Positions 46,906 to 55,813 of a stretch of DNA of 60,297 bases are shown piece after piece; position 1 is the stretch's first letter; every line of letters begins with the position of its first letter. Position numbers and translations under genes: made by a program. Source of the stretch: a virus; the IMG/VR virus record IMGVR_UViG_3300017941_000009, positions 1 through 60,297 of that record; one strand, given 5' to 3'. The notes under the pieces are model-generated. The model was not told the origin of the DNA, searched no databases, and saw only the letters and a program-made list of their open reading frames with translations.

Positions 46906-47963
46906 TGCCTTCCCGGTATGGGCCCGGGGTACTCCCTGAGCCGAACTACAGCTTCGCCGACTTTCTCGGCGGCGCGGAGCGCGGCTACGGCTTCGTCCAA
47001 GGGATCGCCGATCGGCGGCGGCAGCGGCAGCAAGAGGATGAGGACCGACGGCGCCAACAGCAGGAACGGGAGGCGGCTGATCGCGCGCGCCCCGGCGCGG
47101 TGGACATCGGCACGTATCTCCAACGGCCCGGCGTGGAGCGTGACCTCAGCCCCCAGACGCTGCACAACATCGGGAGCGCGGGAGTACCCGACGCCACCTC
47201 ACACCTCGAGTTCACCCCAGAAGCGGGGAAGGACCTCTACCAAACAGCGACGGGGCCGGTGGTGAGCCGTGCCGCCGCGCAGGAGCAGTCGCTTGCGCCG
47301 TATCTCAGTCGGATCAAGGCCACCGCTGAGGCACGCTCGGCCTATCCCACGGCGGCCGATCGCGGGGCCGAGGATCGCCGGATAGCGGCAGCCATGAAGG
47401 CGAAGGAAGTGACGACTTCGGCGGCACAGTTCCGCACCCAGTATCCGGATCTCGCTGGCCTCGGTGACGAGCAGGCTGTACGGCTCGGAATGTCCCGGAA
47501 CCAGAGGATCTTCGGCAACGCGAACCCCACGCCGGCGCGGCCACGCGCGGCTGGCGCGGGAGCGACCGAAGCGGACCGGCGCGTCGGCCAGCGTCAGCGT
47601 GAGCGCGATGCGGCGCAGCGCGCCCTGCAGGCCGTCCAGACCGAGGGGGCACGCCTCGGCGCTCCGCGGGCCCCGGCCCCGGACTCGACGGGTCACGCGC
47701 CGGCACCCAGCCCACGGTGGACGGCCTACAAGTCCCGTCTCGACACGGCACAGGCGCGCTTTGATCGCGCGCAGGCGGCGGTAGATGCCGTCCTCAACGG
47801 CGGCGGTGGTCAGGGTGCCAGGCGCGCCGGCGCCGGCCAGAAGACTGCCCAGGCGTGGATTGACGAGGTGGCGGCGGACCCGGCCTGGGCCTCGAAGACC
47901 GACCAGGAGATTCGGGCTGAGGCGCGGCGCCGCGCCCATGCCGCAACGCCCGCGAGGCGGTAG
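46905..47963 (+). CDS. Putative internal virion (ejection) protein, 352 aa
   Basis: A long charged coiled coil at about residues 36-60 (DRRRQRQQEDEDRRRQQQER) is followed by Ala/Arg-rich helices; no globular core is obvious. It sits between the glycine-zipper protein and the giant protein, where podoviruses carry ejection proteins. ATG overlaps the upstream stop. Function inferred from position. Confidence 0.5.
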   Translation: MPSRYGPGVLPEPNYSFADFLGGAERGYGFVQGIADRRRQRQQEDEDRRRQQQEREAADRARPGAVDIGTYLQRPGVERDLSPQTLHNIGSAGVPDATSHLEFTPEAGKDLYQTATGPVVSRAAAQEQSLAPYLSRIKATAEARSAYPTAADRGAEDRRIAAAMKAKEVTTSAAQFRTQYPDLAGLGDEQAVRLGMSRNQRIFGNANPTPARPRAAGAGATEADRRVGQRQRERDAAQRALQAVQTEGARLGAPRAPAPDSTGHAPAPSPRWTAYKSRLDTAQARFDRAQAAVDAVLNGGGGQGARRAGAGQKTAQAWIDEVAADPAWASKTDQEIRAEARRRAHAATPARR

Positions 47964-47965
47964 TC

Positions 47966-50900
47966 GTGCAGGACGGCGTGGGGGTTCCCCAGCAGCCGCA
48001 GGGTGATGACTTCGACCGGGCCGTAGTCCGGCGACGTCGCCCTGCGGCTGCTGCGCCACAGGGAGACGAGTTCGACCAGGCGCCGGTCCACCGTCCCGAG
48101 GCGGTGAGCGACACCACGCCGATCGACCTCAACACCCCCTGGCCGGGTGCTCCCCTCCCCACCGCGAAGCCGCCCGCGCCCCAACCCAACCTCGGGGACT
48201 TCCTCGCACGGAAGGGTCCTACCACTGCCGCCAGCGTCTTCGGGCGCGCGCCGGTAGAGGAAGGGGCAACGAAGGCGCTCGAGGCCGCCGTCGAGCAGTA
48301 CCCCACCCCGCTCCCGACCATCCGGCAGGCACGGACCCGGGCTCACGACACGGGACGGCCTTTCCGGCTGGGGAGTCCCACGGGAGAGGCGACCGTGCGG
48401 CCCGAGACGGAGGTCGATCGCCGCCGCGCAGTGGCGCGCGCGCGTCAGGCGCAGCTCGAGGGATTGACGGAGGAAGAGGCTGCGCATCGGCGCGAGATCG
48501 GTGAGGAGGTGCAAGCTGATCCCCTGGGCATCCCGCGGATCTTCGGGGAGGAGGTACTCCGCCAGACGAAGAAGGGTGTCGGCGACCTGGGGCAGTACCT
48601 CCGCCGGATGTCGATCGCCAGTCAGCCCTCGGACCCCTACGCACGGCGCCCAGAGGGCTCGCCGGTCCTGACCGATGAACAACGAGCCAAGCTGCTCGAG
48701 CCCCTCAATCGGGACATCGAGGAGCGGGAAGCTGAGACGGCGGGGGCAGGTCCGGTGATGCGGCTGGCCCGCACTCAGGTCCCCTTCTTCGCGGCTCTGG
48801 CGCCGCTCGAGCCACTTCTTCCGGCGGTCGAGGCGGCGGCACCCGCCGCTCGTCTGGGTGAGCGGGCGCTGAAGGGCGCGCTCCGCATCGGTCGAACAGG
48901 TGCGGTGGTGGGCGGTGCCTCGGGCCTCACGGAGGCGGCACGTGGTGGCACCCCGGCCCAGGTGGGCGCGGCCGCGGCCGGTGGCTTCGGCGCCGGCGTG
49001 GGGTTCGGGGTGACGGGAGAAGCTCTCGGCTTGGCGCGCGCGGGGTGGGATGCCGCCGTCCAGCGCGCCAAGGAAGCGATGGCGGGCGAGGACGTGGCCC
49101 GCTGGGTCGGCCCTGCGGATCCCTTGGCCCGCGCAGCGACCGGGGACCCTTACGCCACGCTCGGTCTCGATCGGGCAACGGCAACCGCCGAGATGGCGAC
49201 AGCCGCCCGGAACCGGCTGGCGCAGCGGTTCCACCCGGACGTGGCGCCAGACAACCCCCATGCTGGCGCGACGATGTCCGCGGTCAACGCCGCGCATCAG
49301 CTGGTTGTCGAAGACCTCGCGCGGCGTGCGCCGCCCGCCGCGGCTGAAGCCCCTCCGGCGGCTGCCGCCGCGCCGGAACCGCCCCGTCCCGCCCCGACCC
49401 CCGCCGAGCCTGGGGCCCAGGCACCCCCTGCGGCCCCCGCGGCTCCTGTGGCCCCGCCGACGCGCGCGCAGGCCATCGAGCAGGAAATCCAGGCCGCGCT
49501 GCTTCTGCGTGACCACGCCGCGGTCGGGAACGATCCGGCGGGTGTGGCGACGGCTCAGGCCCAGATCAATGCCCTGGCGCACGAGCGGGCGCTGCTCGGA
49601 CTGGCGGGACAGGGGGTCCGGATGCCGGAGCCCGCGCCCGCCGAGCGGCCGGGCCGGGCGCTGCACGACGTCGAGGGACGGCCCATCCCGGGCAGTGAGA
49701 TCCGCCCACCGCTCAAGGCCGGCGAGATCGACCGACCACCGCAGGACGAGTTCGATCAGGCAGAGATCCACCGGCCGAAGGGGTTCGCCAAGGCATCGGA
49801 GGCGATCGCGGCGATGGAGCAGGCCGGCATCGAGATCACGCCCGAGCAGAAGCAGGCGATCACCAGTGTCATCGGCGTGGCCGAGCCCGAGGCGCCGTAC
49901 GGGGCGCCGGCACATCCGACCCTCGTCCCGAGCGAGGCCGTCTCGGTACATCCCCGGGGCTGGGTCCCGCTCGACCATCCCCCGGCCCCCGGCAGCGCCG
50001 AGGAGCTGACGCGCGCCGTCCGTCCATCTCGCCACGTTGTCGGAGAAGATGAAGCGCGTTACGGTGAACGGCCTGACGCGGATGCAGGACGAGGAGGCCC
50101 CCTACGGGAGCCCGCCGCAGGAGAGGGACCTGTTCCGGCTGGACGGGGAGAGGGCGCCGTACCTGAGCCTGGCGCTGGAGCCGGACGACCCCCCAAGGAA
50201 GATCAGGCCGAACTCCCGCTGACGGGCGAGGAGCGGGTGAAGCGCGCCAGCGGGCCCGGCGCGCCGCCGCTCACGCCGGAGCAGGGGGACCTCCTCCGCA
50301 AGCCTCCGACCGCAGGGTCGGCCGACGCGATCGACATCAGCAAGCTTGCCCTCCCGCTGCCGGCCGAGGAGAAGGGCGGCATCCGGTCCGGCTTGCGCGC
50401 CTTGGTGCGCGCCATCACGCTCGGGGTCAATCCGGAGTGGGGCGGTCCCGCCGCGCGCGCGACGGCCGACACCTTCCGGGCCCGCAAGGCGGAGATGTTC
50501 CGGTCGTGGTCTATCCTCAAGACCAACATGGAGCGGGTGGACCGCGTGGTAGCCGCGCTGCCGCGGAGGCAACAGCTCGCGGCTTGGGCCGCGTTCGAGG
50601 CAGGCAAGCCCACCGGGATCAAGGCGCTCGATGCCCCCGAAGGGCTGCCGACGCTCCGGCGCATCAGCGATGCGGCGACGGCGGGCTTGGTGGCGCGGGA
50701 TGAATTGAAGGCCGAAGCCCTCATCGAGAACTGGGTGGGGCGCTACTGGCAGGTGGACCCCGAAGCGGCGCGCGGGCTCGAGGGTATCCTCCAGGGCCGG
50801 CGACCGCTGGCGGGGCCCCGGACCTACCGCAAGCAGCGCACGTGGCCGCGCCTCATCGATGGCCTACAGGCGATCAACGACGCGCAGGCGCGCCTCGCCT

Positions 50901-52948
50901 CCGGCGCGCCGGATGAGGGCGATGCGCGGCTGTCGGGCTTCAAGCCGCTGACCTACAACGTCGTCCGCAGCCTGATGAGCAAGATCGAGGAGATGCTGCG
51001 CGCCACGGCGGCGCACGACATCATCGTGGACGAGATGACCGCGCAGCGCGCGCAGTGGGTCGGGGTGAACGATGACCCGCCGCTCGACGCGAACGGCGAG
51101 CCGTGGGGCAAGGTGGATCCCGAAGGGCGGGATCCGTCGTTCACGAAGTACGGCCCGCGCTCGCTCGGCAAGCAGGGCGAGGTCTACGTCCCGGGGCGCA
51201 TCACGCTCGGCCATCTGTACGCCCCGAAGCAGTCGCTCGCCATCTGGCGTGGCGCTCTCTCGAAGGGGATCCGCGGCGACCCGATCTTCGGGCCGTTCTA
51301 CGAAGCCTACATGGCGCTCGGCAACATGACGACGCAGATCCTGCTCGGCTTCTCCGGCTTCCACGCGGGCACGATCTCGCGCGAGGCCGTGAACGCCTCG
51401 CTCGAGCTGTCGATGTCGGCGGCGCTGGACAAGCGCGCGGGCGCAATCCCGGAGCATCTCGCGCACGCGGTCGGGGCGCCGGCGTTCGACTTTATGATGG
51501 GGCGGCGGATCCTCCAGCAGTACCAGAACCCCGGCGTGCATCCGGAACTCGAGCCCGTGCTGAAGGCGATGATGGCGGGCGGCTACCGCGGCACCGCGGA
51601 GAACGAGTGGTACACAGGCGAGCGGCTGCAGAAGCTGAAGGACGCCTTCCACGAGGCGGTGGAGAAGGAGAACCCCGGCGGCCGGCGCCTGTGGAACGGC
51701 ATCAAGGTCGGGCCGGACCTCCTGTTCGCCGGGGTGGAGTTGCAGGTGATGCCGCTGATGCGGTACTACGTCCCGAACCTGAAGGCGGCGGCCGCCTATC
51801 GCGCGGTCGTGGACGAGATGGCGAAGCTGCCGCCCGGGTATGATCGCGCGCTGTTCCGCGCGCGGATGGCCAAGGTCATCAAGGAGATGGACTATCGATA
51901 TGGGCAGGTGAATTACGATTCGTACTTCATGCCCAAACTCGTGAAGGACTTGGCGCACGCCTTCTTCCTCGCCCCTGGGTGGACAGCGGGCGGCGCCACG
52001 CTGCTCGCGAAGGGCGTCGGACAGGTGCCCTACCGCCTCGCGCGGCGGCTGTTCGGGAAGGACAAGAAGCTCGACGAAGAGGTCGTCGGCCGCACCGCGC
52101 GCTACGTCCTGGCGAGCGTGGTCTTCTTCATGGTGGTGAACGGGATCCTGACCTACCTCCACACGGGCGAGCAGCCCGAGGGGAAGGACTTCTGGTTCCC
52201 GCGGGACGGCACCAGTGATCCAGACGGTAACGCGAATCGCTATGCGATCCCCGGGTACGAGGCCCGTGACTGGTACGACTGGGGCATCGCGCCGGCGCGT
52301 GATGTCGCGCAGGGAAAGCCGTTCAAGGCTGTCAGTCGCATCACGCGGACGCTGATGAACAAGAGCAAGCCAATCCTCGGTGACTTCTTCCGGCTCGCCG
52401 AGAACCGGGACTACTTCGGCAATATGTACTACGACCCCGACCACCCGACGGTGGGCCAAGTGGCCAAGGCGGTGGGCGGCGAGCTCGCGAGTCCGATCAC
52501 GCTTCGCAACGTCCAAGAGCAGATGCGGCGGGCGAAGTCTGGCCAGGCGACCATCGGTGGCGTAGCGCGAAGTTTCATCGGCGTGGCTCCCGTGAAGAAG
52601 GATATTCAGCGCACTGAGGCGCAGAACCTCATGGCCGAGTACCTCGGGCGACGGGGTCGCACGACGCTCACTCCAGAACAACGGGAGAGAAGTCGCGCGC
52701 GCGCTGACACCGTGGCGATGTTGCGTCGAGGTGAGGATGTTGAGGCTTCGTCCGCACTGGAGCGGAGGGCGGCGCGTTCGCGTCTTGAGTCCGGGTTCTT
52801 GATTCTTCCGCTCGACCAAAAGGAAGCCGTCTATGCTGCTGGTGAGCCGTGGGAGAAGGAAGTGTGGCTCCCCCTGCTTGAGGATGCTCGGGCCCGGGAG
52901 GAGGGCGGTCGGGCGCCTCGCCGGCGTGCGGTGCGGAGGCGCCGGTGA
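47966..52948 (+). CDS. Giant presumed ejection protein with J-domain, 1660 aa
   Basis: The N-terminus carries two copies of PQG(D/E)(D/E)FD(R/Q)A at residues 11-44 and a third near 592. A glycine-zipper hydrophobic stretch lies at about 315-358 (VVGGASGLTEAARGG, AAAAGGFGAGVGFGV). Residues 394-447 form a DnaJ-type J-domain: DPYATLGLDRATATAEMATA, then RFHPDVAPDN with the HPD triad at 423-425. A Pro/Ala-rich linker is followed by an 800-residue helical part (about 800-1650) with a membrane-like segment near 1385-1402 (ASVVFFMVVNGILTYL). Size, position and build fit a podovirus ejection protein crossing the envelope; the J-domain could recruit host DnaK. GTG start at 47966. The last 400 bases are less GC-rich. 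Confidence 0.7.
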   Translation: MQDGVGVPQQPQGDDFDRAVVRRRRPAAAAPQGDEFDQAPVHRPEAVSDTTPIDLNTPWPGAPLPTAKPPAPQPNLGDFLARKGPTTAASVFGRAPVEEGATKALEAAVEQYPTPLPTIRQARTRAHDTGRPFRLGSPTGEATVRPETEVDRRRAVARARQAQLEGLTEEEAAHRREIGEEVQADPLGIPRIFGEEVLRQTKKGVGDLGQYLRRMSIASQPSDPYARRPEGSPVLTDEQRAKLLEPLNRDIEEREAETAGAGPVMRLARTQVPFFAALAPLEPLLPAVEAAAPAARLGERALKGALRIGRTGAVVGGASGLTEAARGGTPAQVGAAAAGGFGAGVGFGVTGEALGLARAGWDAAVQRAKEAMAGEDVARWVGPADPLARAATGDPYATLGLDRATATAEMATAARNRLAQRFHPDVAPDNPHAGATMSAVNAAHQLVVEDLARRAPPAAAEAPPAAAAAPEPPRPAPTPAEPGAQAPPAAPAAPVAPPTRAQAIEQEIQAALLLRDHAAVGNDPAGVATAQAQINALAHERALLGLAGQGVRMPEPAPAERPGRALHDVEGRPIPGSEIRPPLKAGEIDRPPQDEFDQAEIHRPKGFAKASEAIAAMEQAGIEITPEQKQAITSVIGVAEPEAPYGAPAHPTLVPSEAVSVHPRGWVPLDHPPAPGSAEELTRAVRPSRHVVGEDEARYGERPDADAGRGGPLREPAAGEGPVPAGRGEGAVPEPGAGAGRPPKEDQAELPLTGEERVKRASGPGAPPLTPEQGDLLRKPPTAGSADAIDISKLALPLPAEEKGGIRSGLRALVRAITLGVNPEWGGPAARATADTFRARKAEMFRSWSILKTNMERVDRVVAALPRRQQLAAWAAFEAGKPTGIKALDAPEGLPTLRRISDAATAGLVARDELKAEALIENWVGRYWQVDPEAARGLEGILQGRRPLAGPRTYRKQRTWPRLIDGLQAINDAQARLASGAPDEGDARLSGFKPLTYNVVRSLMSKIEEMLRATAAHDIIVDEMTAQRAQWVGVNDDPPLDANGEPWGKVDPEGRDPSFTKYGPRSLGKQGEVYVPGRITLGHLYAPKQSLAIWRGALSKGIRGDPIFGPFYEAYMALGNMTTQILLGFSGFHAGTISREAVNASLELSMSAALDKRAGAIPEHLAHAVGAPAFDFMMGRRILQQYQNPGVHPELEPVLKAMMAGGYRGTAENEWYTGERLQKLKDAFHEAVEKENPGGRRLWNGIKVGPDLLFAGVELQVMPLMRYYVPNLKAAAAYRAVVDEMAKLPPGYDRALFRARMAKVIKEMDYRYGQVNYDSYFMPKLVKDLAHAFFLAPGWTAGGATLLAKGVGQVPYRLARRLFGKDKKLDEEVVGRTARYVLASVVFFMVVNGILTYLHTGEQPEGKDFWFPRDGTSDPDGNANRYAIPGYEARDWYDWGIAPARDVAQGKPFKAVSRITRTLMNKSKPILGDFFRLAENRDYFGNMYYDPDHPTVGQVAKAVGGELASPITLRNVQEQMRRAKSGQATIGGVARSFIGVAPVKKDIQRTEAQNLMAEYLGRRGRTTLTPEQRERSRARADTVAMLRRGEDVEASSALERRAARSRLESGFLILPLDQKEAVYAAGEPWEKEVWLPLLEDARAREEGGRAPRRRAVRRRR

Positions 52949-53706
52949 GCGTCCCGATGCGACCGTTTACCTTCGCGGACGCCCTACGGCGCGCCCGGCC
53001 TGCGGCACAGGACGATACGGCCGTAGGGATCCAGCATCCCCGGGCACTCTCGAGGTTCGGCACCGGCGTACTGGCCGATCAACTTGACAACGTGCTGAGC
53101 CCCACGCCCAAGACCCCTGCGGTCATCGAACCCCGCGGCGGCGACTTCCCGAGTGCCTACCGCTTCGAGTTGAATCAGGAAGTCCCGGCGGGAGCGTATC
53201 GGCGGCACCCGGGCCGAATCCTCCAAGAGGGCGACTTCGGCAACGCCGGCCTTGATCCTATCGCGTTTCAGGAGGTCGAGCGACTGCATCCCGGATGGAC
53301 GGAATCAGCGATGCCCGCGGGGATCCCAGGCGAGGCAGTCGATGCCCCTGCCTCGTACGGCCCCCGTGCGACCCCTGTCGCGAAGGCACGGAACGCGAAC
53401 GTGGCACGTTCGGTCTATGCTGATATCTGGAACGAGTCGGGGGCAGGCACGCTACCAGAGCCACTCGCGACGATTCACTACGATGCGGCGGTCCAGCACG
53501 GGCCTGCGGTGGCGCTCCAGCTCCTTCGCCAGAGTGGGGGAGACCCGGCGACCTACGTGGACCTGCGCGAGGCACGCTACCGGGCCGACATGACTGCGCC
53601 GAACGCCAACAGTCCACGGGGATACTTCAGGGAGAAGCCCGCCAATCAGCGCGGCTGGGTGGAGCAGCGCATCCCGGCGTTGCGCAAGATTGCGAGGCGT
53701 CGGTGA
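52945..53706 (+). CDS. Virion protein with GH108/TtsA-like C-terminal half, 253 aa
   Basis: The last 110 residues (VYADIWNESGAGTLPEPLAT, IHYDAAVQHGPAVALQLLRQ, a Y..LR.ARY pattern and RGWVEQRIPALR) follow the second half of GH108/TtsA-type muramidases. The catalytic EGG...GG.T.NGIT part of that family is not seen in the first half, which instead is Pro-rich and unassigned. It may therefore bind rather than cut peptidoglycan. GTG start overlaps the giant gene. Confidence 0.55.
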   Translation: MSVPMRPFTFADALRRARPAAQDDTAVGIQHPRALSRFGTGVLADQLDNVLSPTPKTPAVIEPRGGDFPSAYRFELNQEVPAGAYRRHPGRILQEGDFGNAGLDPIAFQEVERLHPGWTESAMPAGIPGEAVDAPASYGPRATPVAKARNANVARSVYADIWNESGAGTLPEPLATIHYDAAVQHGPAVALQLLRQSGGDPATYVDLREARYRADMTAPNANSPRGYFREKPANQRGWVEQRIPALRKIARRR

Positions 53707-55052
53707 GCCGCGGCCCGAAGGTCATCGTGGTCACCGAGACGTGGGACGGGCTCGGGTTGGCGATGCTGATGGAGCGCCAGGGCACGGAGGTCCTCGTGGC
53801 GCACGACATCAGCGACCTCAAGGATCCCAAGGACCACGATGCGGCGAAGGTCTGCGGCGAGGGGCTGGTCGAGCGGATGCCCTACGAGAAGGCGGTCAAG
53901 CAGTACAAGGGTGCCGAGGCGATCTGGCTCTTCGACAACAACAGCTTCCCCGAGAAGGCTGATGCGCTGCGCAAGGCCGGCGAGCAGGTGCTCGGCACCG
54001 GGGCGCTCTCGGCGAAGATGGAGAAGGACCGCGCCTACGCCGTCGAGGTGGCCGAGGAGGCGGGGTTCGCCCTGCCGGACTCCCAGGAGTTCTCGGATGT
54101 CGCCAAGGCGGTGGCGTACCTCGAGGCCCACCAGGACACCGCCTACGTCTGCAAGGCGCAGGGCGGGGATGCGGATCTGACGTTCGTGCCGATGCCGAGC
54201 GACCGGGATGCGGTGGCCAACGAGATGCTGCGCGGCTACCTCGCGGCGCTCGAGGAGGCGGCGGAGGGTGACCGGCCGAAGACGTTCCTGCTCCAGGAGC
54301 GGATCAGCGGGGGCATCGAGGTCAACGTCGACCTGTGGATCCACCGCGGGAAGCCGCTCGTGGCGTTCGTGGATCTCGAGGCGAAGCGGCGGCTGAACGG
54401 AGACTTGGGCGAGCTGGTGGGGTGCGGGTTCGACTACCTGTTCCAGGTGCCGATCCTGTCGCCGCTCGTGCGGAAGACGGCGGGCCGGTTCCTCGGTCGG
54501 CCGGAGCTGCGCAACTACACCGGGTCGGTGGACGCGAACGTCATCCTCAAGGATGGCAAGGCGTACTGGCTCGAGGCGTGCAACCGCCTCGGCTACAACG
54601 CCACGCCGACGCTGTTCTACGGTCTGGCCAGCGCGACGATGGAGCGGATCCTCGCCGCGTGGCTCTCGGGGAAGCTGATCAGTCCGCTCTTCCAGCGCGG
54701 GTACGCGGCGAGCCTCTCGCTCTTCGCGAGCGAGCACCAGGCGGGGTTCCCCATCATCGTGCCGCAGAGTGCCGCGGCGCACTTCTGTCCCTACGCGGCG
54801 CGCGAGGGGCAGGATGGGAATCTGGCGATGGTGGGCGGCGGGAAGGCGTGGTACGCCGTAGGAGCGACCGTAGCATACGCACCAGCCGCTCCTGGTGCGG
54901 GACGGCGCGCGCTCGCGGTGGCGCGGGAAATAGTGTATCCGAATAAGGGCTTCAGGACAGATGGACCTGACGATGACGTGCCAACTCTACCGTTGGCGAG
55001 GTTGAGGCGACTTCAGGCCATCGGATTGCTCCCTCGAGGAGCCATCCGATGA
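53703..55052 (+). CDS. ATP-grasp enzyme, PurD-like, with altered C-terminus, 449 aa
   Basis: The fold resembles phosphoribosylamine-glycine ligase and related ATP-grasp enzymes that join a carboxylate to an amine using ATP: a Rossmann-like start (KVIVVTETWDGLGLAMLMER), AYVCKAQGGDADLTFVPM in the ATP-binding part, LLQERISGGIEVNVDLWIH, and TGSVDANVILKDGKAYWLEA with CNRLGYNATP near the metal site. The last 60 codons are clearly poorer in G+C, and the final 21 residues (LPLARLRRLQAIGLL, then PRGAIR) recur in a second copy at 55745-55813 beyond the HNH gene. The product could modify an amino acid or sugar. Confidence 0.7.
   Translation: MSRGPKVIVVTETWDGLGLAMLMERQGTEVLVAHDISDLKDPKDHDAAKVCGEGLVERMPYEKAVKQYKGAEAIWLFDNNSFPEKADALRKAGEQVLGTGALSAKMEKDRAYAVEVAEEAGFALPDSQEFSDVAKAVAYLEAHQDTAYVCKAQGGDADLTFVPMPSDRDAVANEMLRGYLAALEEAAEGDRPKTFLLQERISGGIEVNVDLWIHRGKPLVAFVDLEAKRRLNGDLGELVGCGFDYLFQVPILSPLVRKTAGRFLGRPELRNYTGSVDANVILKDGKAYWLEACNRLGYNATPTLFYGLASATMERILAAWLSGKLISPLFQRGYAASLSLFASEHQAGFPIIVPQSAAAHFCPYAAREGQDGNLAMVGGGKAWYAVGATVAYAPAAPGAGRRALAVAREIVYPNKGFRTDGPDDDVPTLPLARLRRLQAIGLLPRGAIR
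54987..55052 (+). repeat. Gene-tail copy 1 (upstream of the HNH insertion)
   Basis: Encodes LPLARLRRLQAIGLLPRGAIR and a stop followed by ATGA. It matches copy 2 at 55745-55813 in protein but differs at many third positions. It probably came in with the endonuclease gene. Confidence 0.7.
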
Positions 55053-55693
55053 TCTGCGAGACGCACGCTCCGTGCGATGGCGGCGGACAAGGTCAATCCG
55101 TAGACGCGGTAACCCTTGTACAGTCGGTGATAGGGTACACCAAGGTGCTCTGCCAACCCTGCGATCGTCCATCGCGCCCCCTTCCAGCGGACTATGATGT
55201 TCGATCGCATATTCCGCATCTGAGTGACTTTGGATGCCCACTGACAATTCCCCGGCCCGTATGGCCCGCTGTTGTCGATGCGGTCCAGTGTGAAGGTCGG
55301 GGGACAGGGACCCATATCAGCGGCGAAGCGCGCGAAGTCGTGCCGCCACTCAGCGGCGACCACAATGCCGCGTGCGCCGTAGAAGGGATATTGCCTGGTG
55401 TTGGGATTGTGGCATCTGCGCTTGGCAGCGCACCACGCCCGGTACTCTCTCGTCGTGGTGCTGTGGCGAGTGGCCCCGTGAGTTGTGTGCGTCAAACTCC
55501 GGGCCTCGGCCTCCAGGCACCCGCAGCTTCTCGTGGCTCCGCGTCTGAGGTTCCCCGGGTAGACCACCTTCGTCCCGCCACAGTCACAGCGGCAGCGCCA
55601 GAGAACCTTGGGGCCAGTCTTGGTGACGCGGCGCACCACCGAGATGGCAACCAGTCGGCCGAAACGCTGTCCGGCAATGTCAATCAGTATCAT
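55013..55693 (-). CDS. HNH/AP2-type homing endonuclease, 226 aa
   Basis: A minus-strand gene inside the plus-strand late operon. Its N-terminal part, RFGRLVAISVV, WRCRCDCGGTKVV and RRGATRSCGCL, is the zinc-containing DNA-binding start of this family; the core REYRAWCAAKRRCHNPNT, YGARGIVVAAEWRHDFARFA and FTLDRIDNSGPYGPGNCQWA holds the HNH residues (W...C; DRIDN; NC.W). The end is basic (helical, WTIAGLAEHLGVPYHRLYKG). ATG at 55693. Its 3' end overlaps the ATP-grasp tail by 40 bases. Composition is poorer in G+C than its neighbours, so it is a recent arrival. Confidence 0.85.
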   Translation of the reverse strand: MILIDIAGQRFGRLVAISVVRRVTKTGPKVLWRCRCDCGGTKVVYPGNLRRGATRSCGCLEAEARSLTHTTHGATRHSTTTREYRAWCAAKRRCHNPNTRQYPFYGARGIVVAAEWRHDFARFAADMGPCPPTFTLDRIDNSGPYGPGNCQWASKVTQMRNMRSNIIVRWKGARWTIAGLAEHLGVPYHRLYKGYRVYGLTLSAAIARSVRLADHRMAPRGSNPMA

Positions 55694-55744
55694 CGGGTAA
55701 AAGTAATGCCAACAGCCGGGTTGCGCCAGAACTATCTTGTCACC

Positions 55745-55813
55745 ATGCCCCTGGTCCGCCTGCGGAAGCTCCAGGCGCTGGGGCTCCTCCACACCACCGG
55801 GGCGATTCGATGA
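55745..55813 (+). pseudogene. Displaced original 3' end of the ATP-grasp gene (tail copy 2)
   Basis: The frame ending at 55813 encodes MPLVRLRKLQALGLLHTTGAIR with GC-rich codons typical of this phage and an ATGA overlap with the next gene. It is best read as the old end of the ATP-grasp gene, cut off by the HNH insertion. The longer open frame before it (from 55049) lies antisense to the endonuclease and is probably not translated. Confidence 0.6.

Noticed and set aside
47810-50035. Antisense frame of about 740 codons over the start of the giant protein gene
   Set aside because: The plus strand has a J-domain, repeats and normal start/stop coupling; the antisense product has no recognisable feature.
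50037-50222. Short plus-strand frame inside the giant gene
   Set aside because: Out-of-frame shadow with no ribosome site and no domain.
50864-52819. Antisense frame of about 650 codons over the end of the giant protein gene
   Set aside because: Same reason: composition of a shadow frame, with no ribosome site or promoter.
55049-55744. Plus-strand open frame opposite the HNH endonuclease
   Set aside because: Apart from its last 22 codons (the displaced gene tail) it shows no protein features, while the minus strand has a full HNH family pattern.
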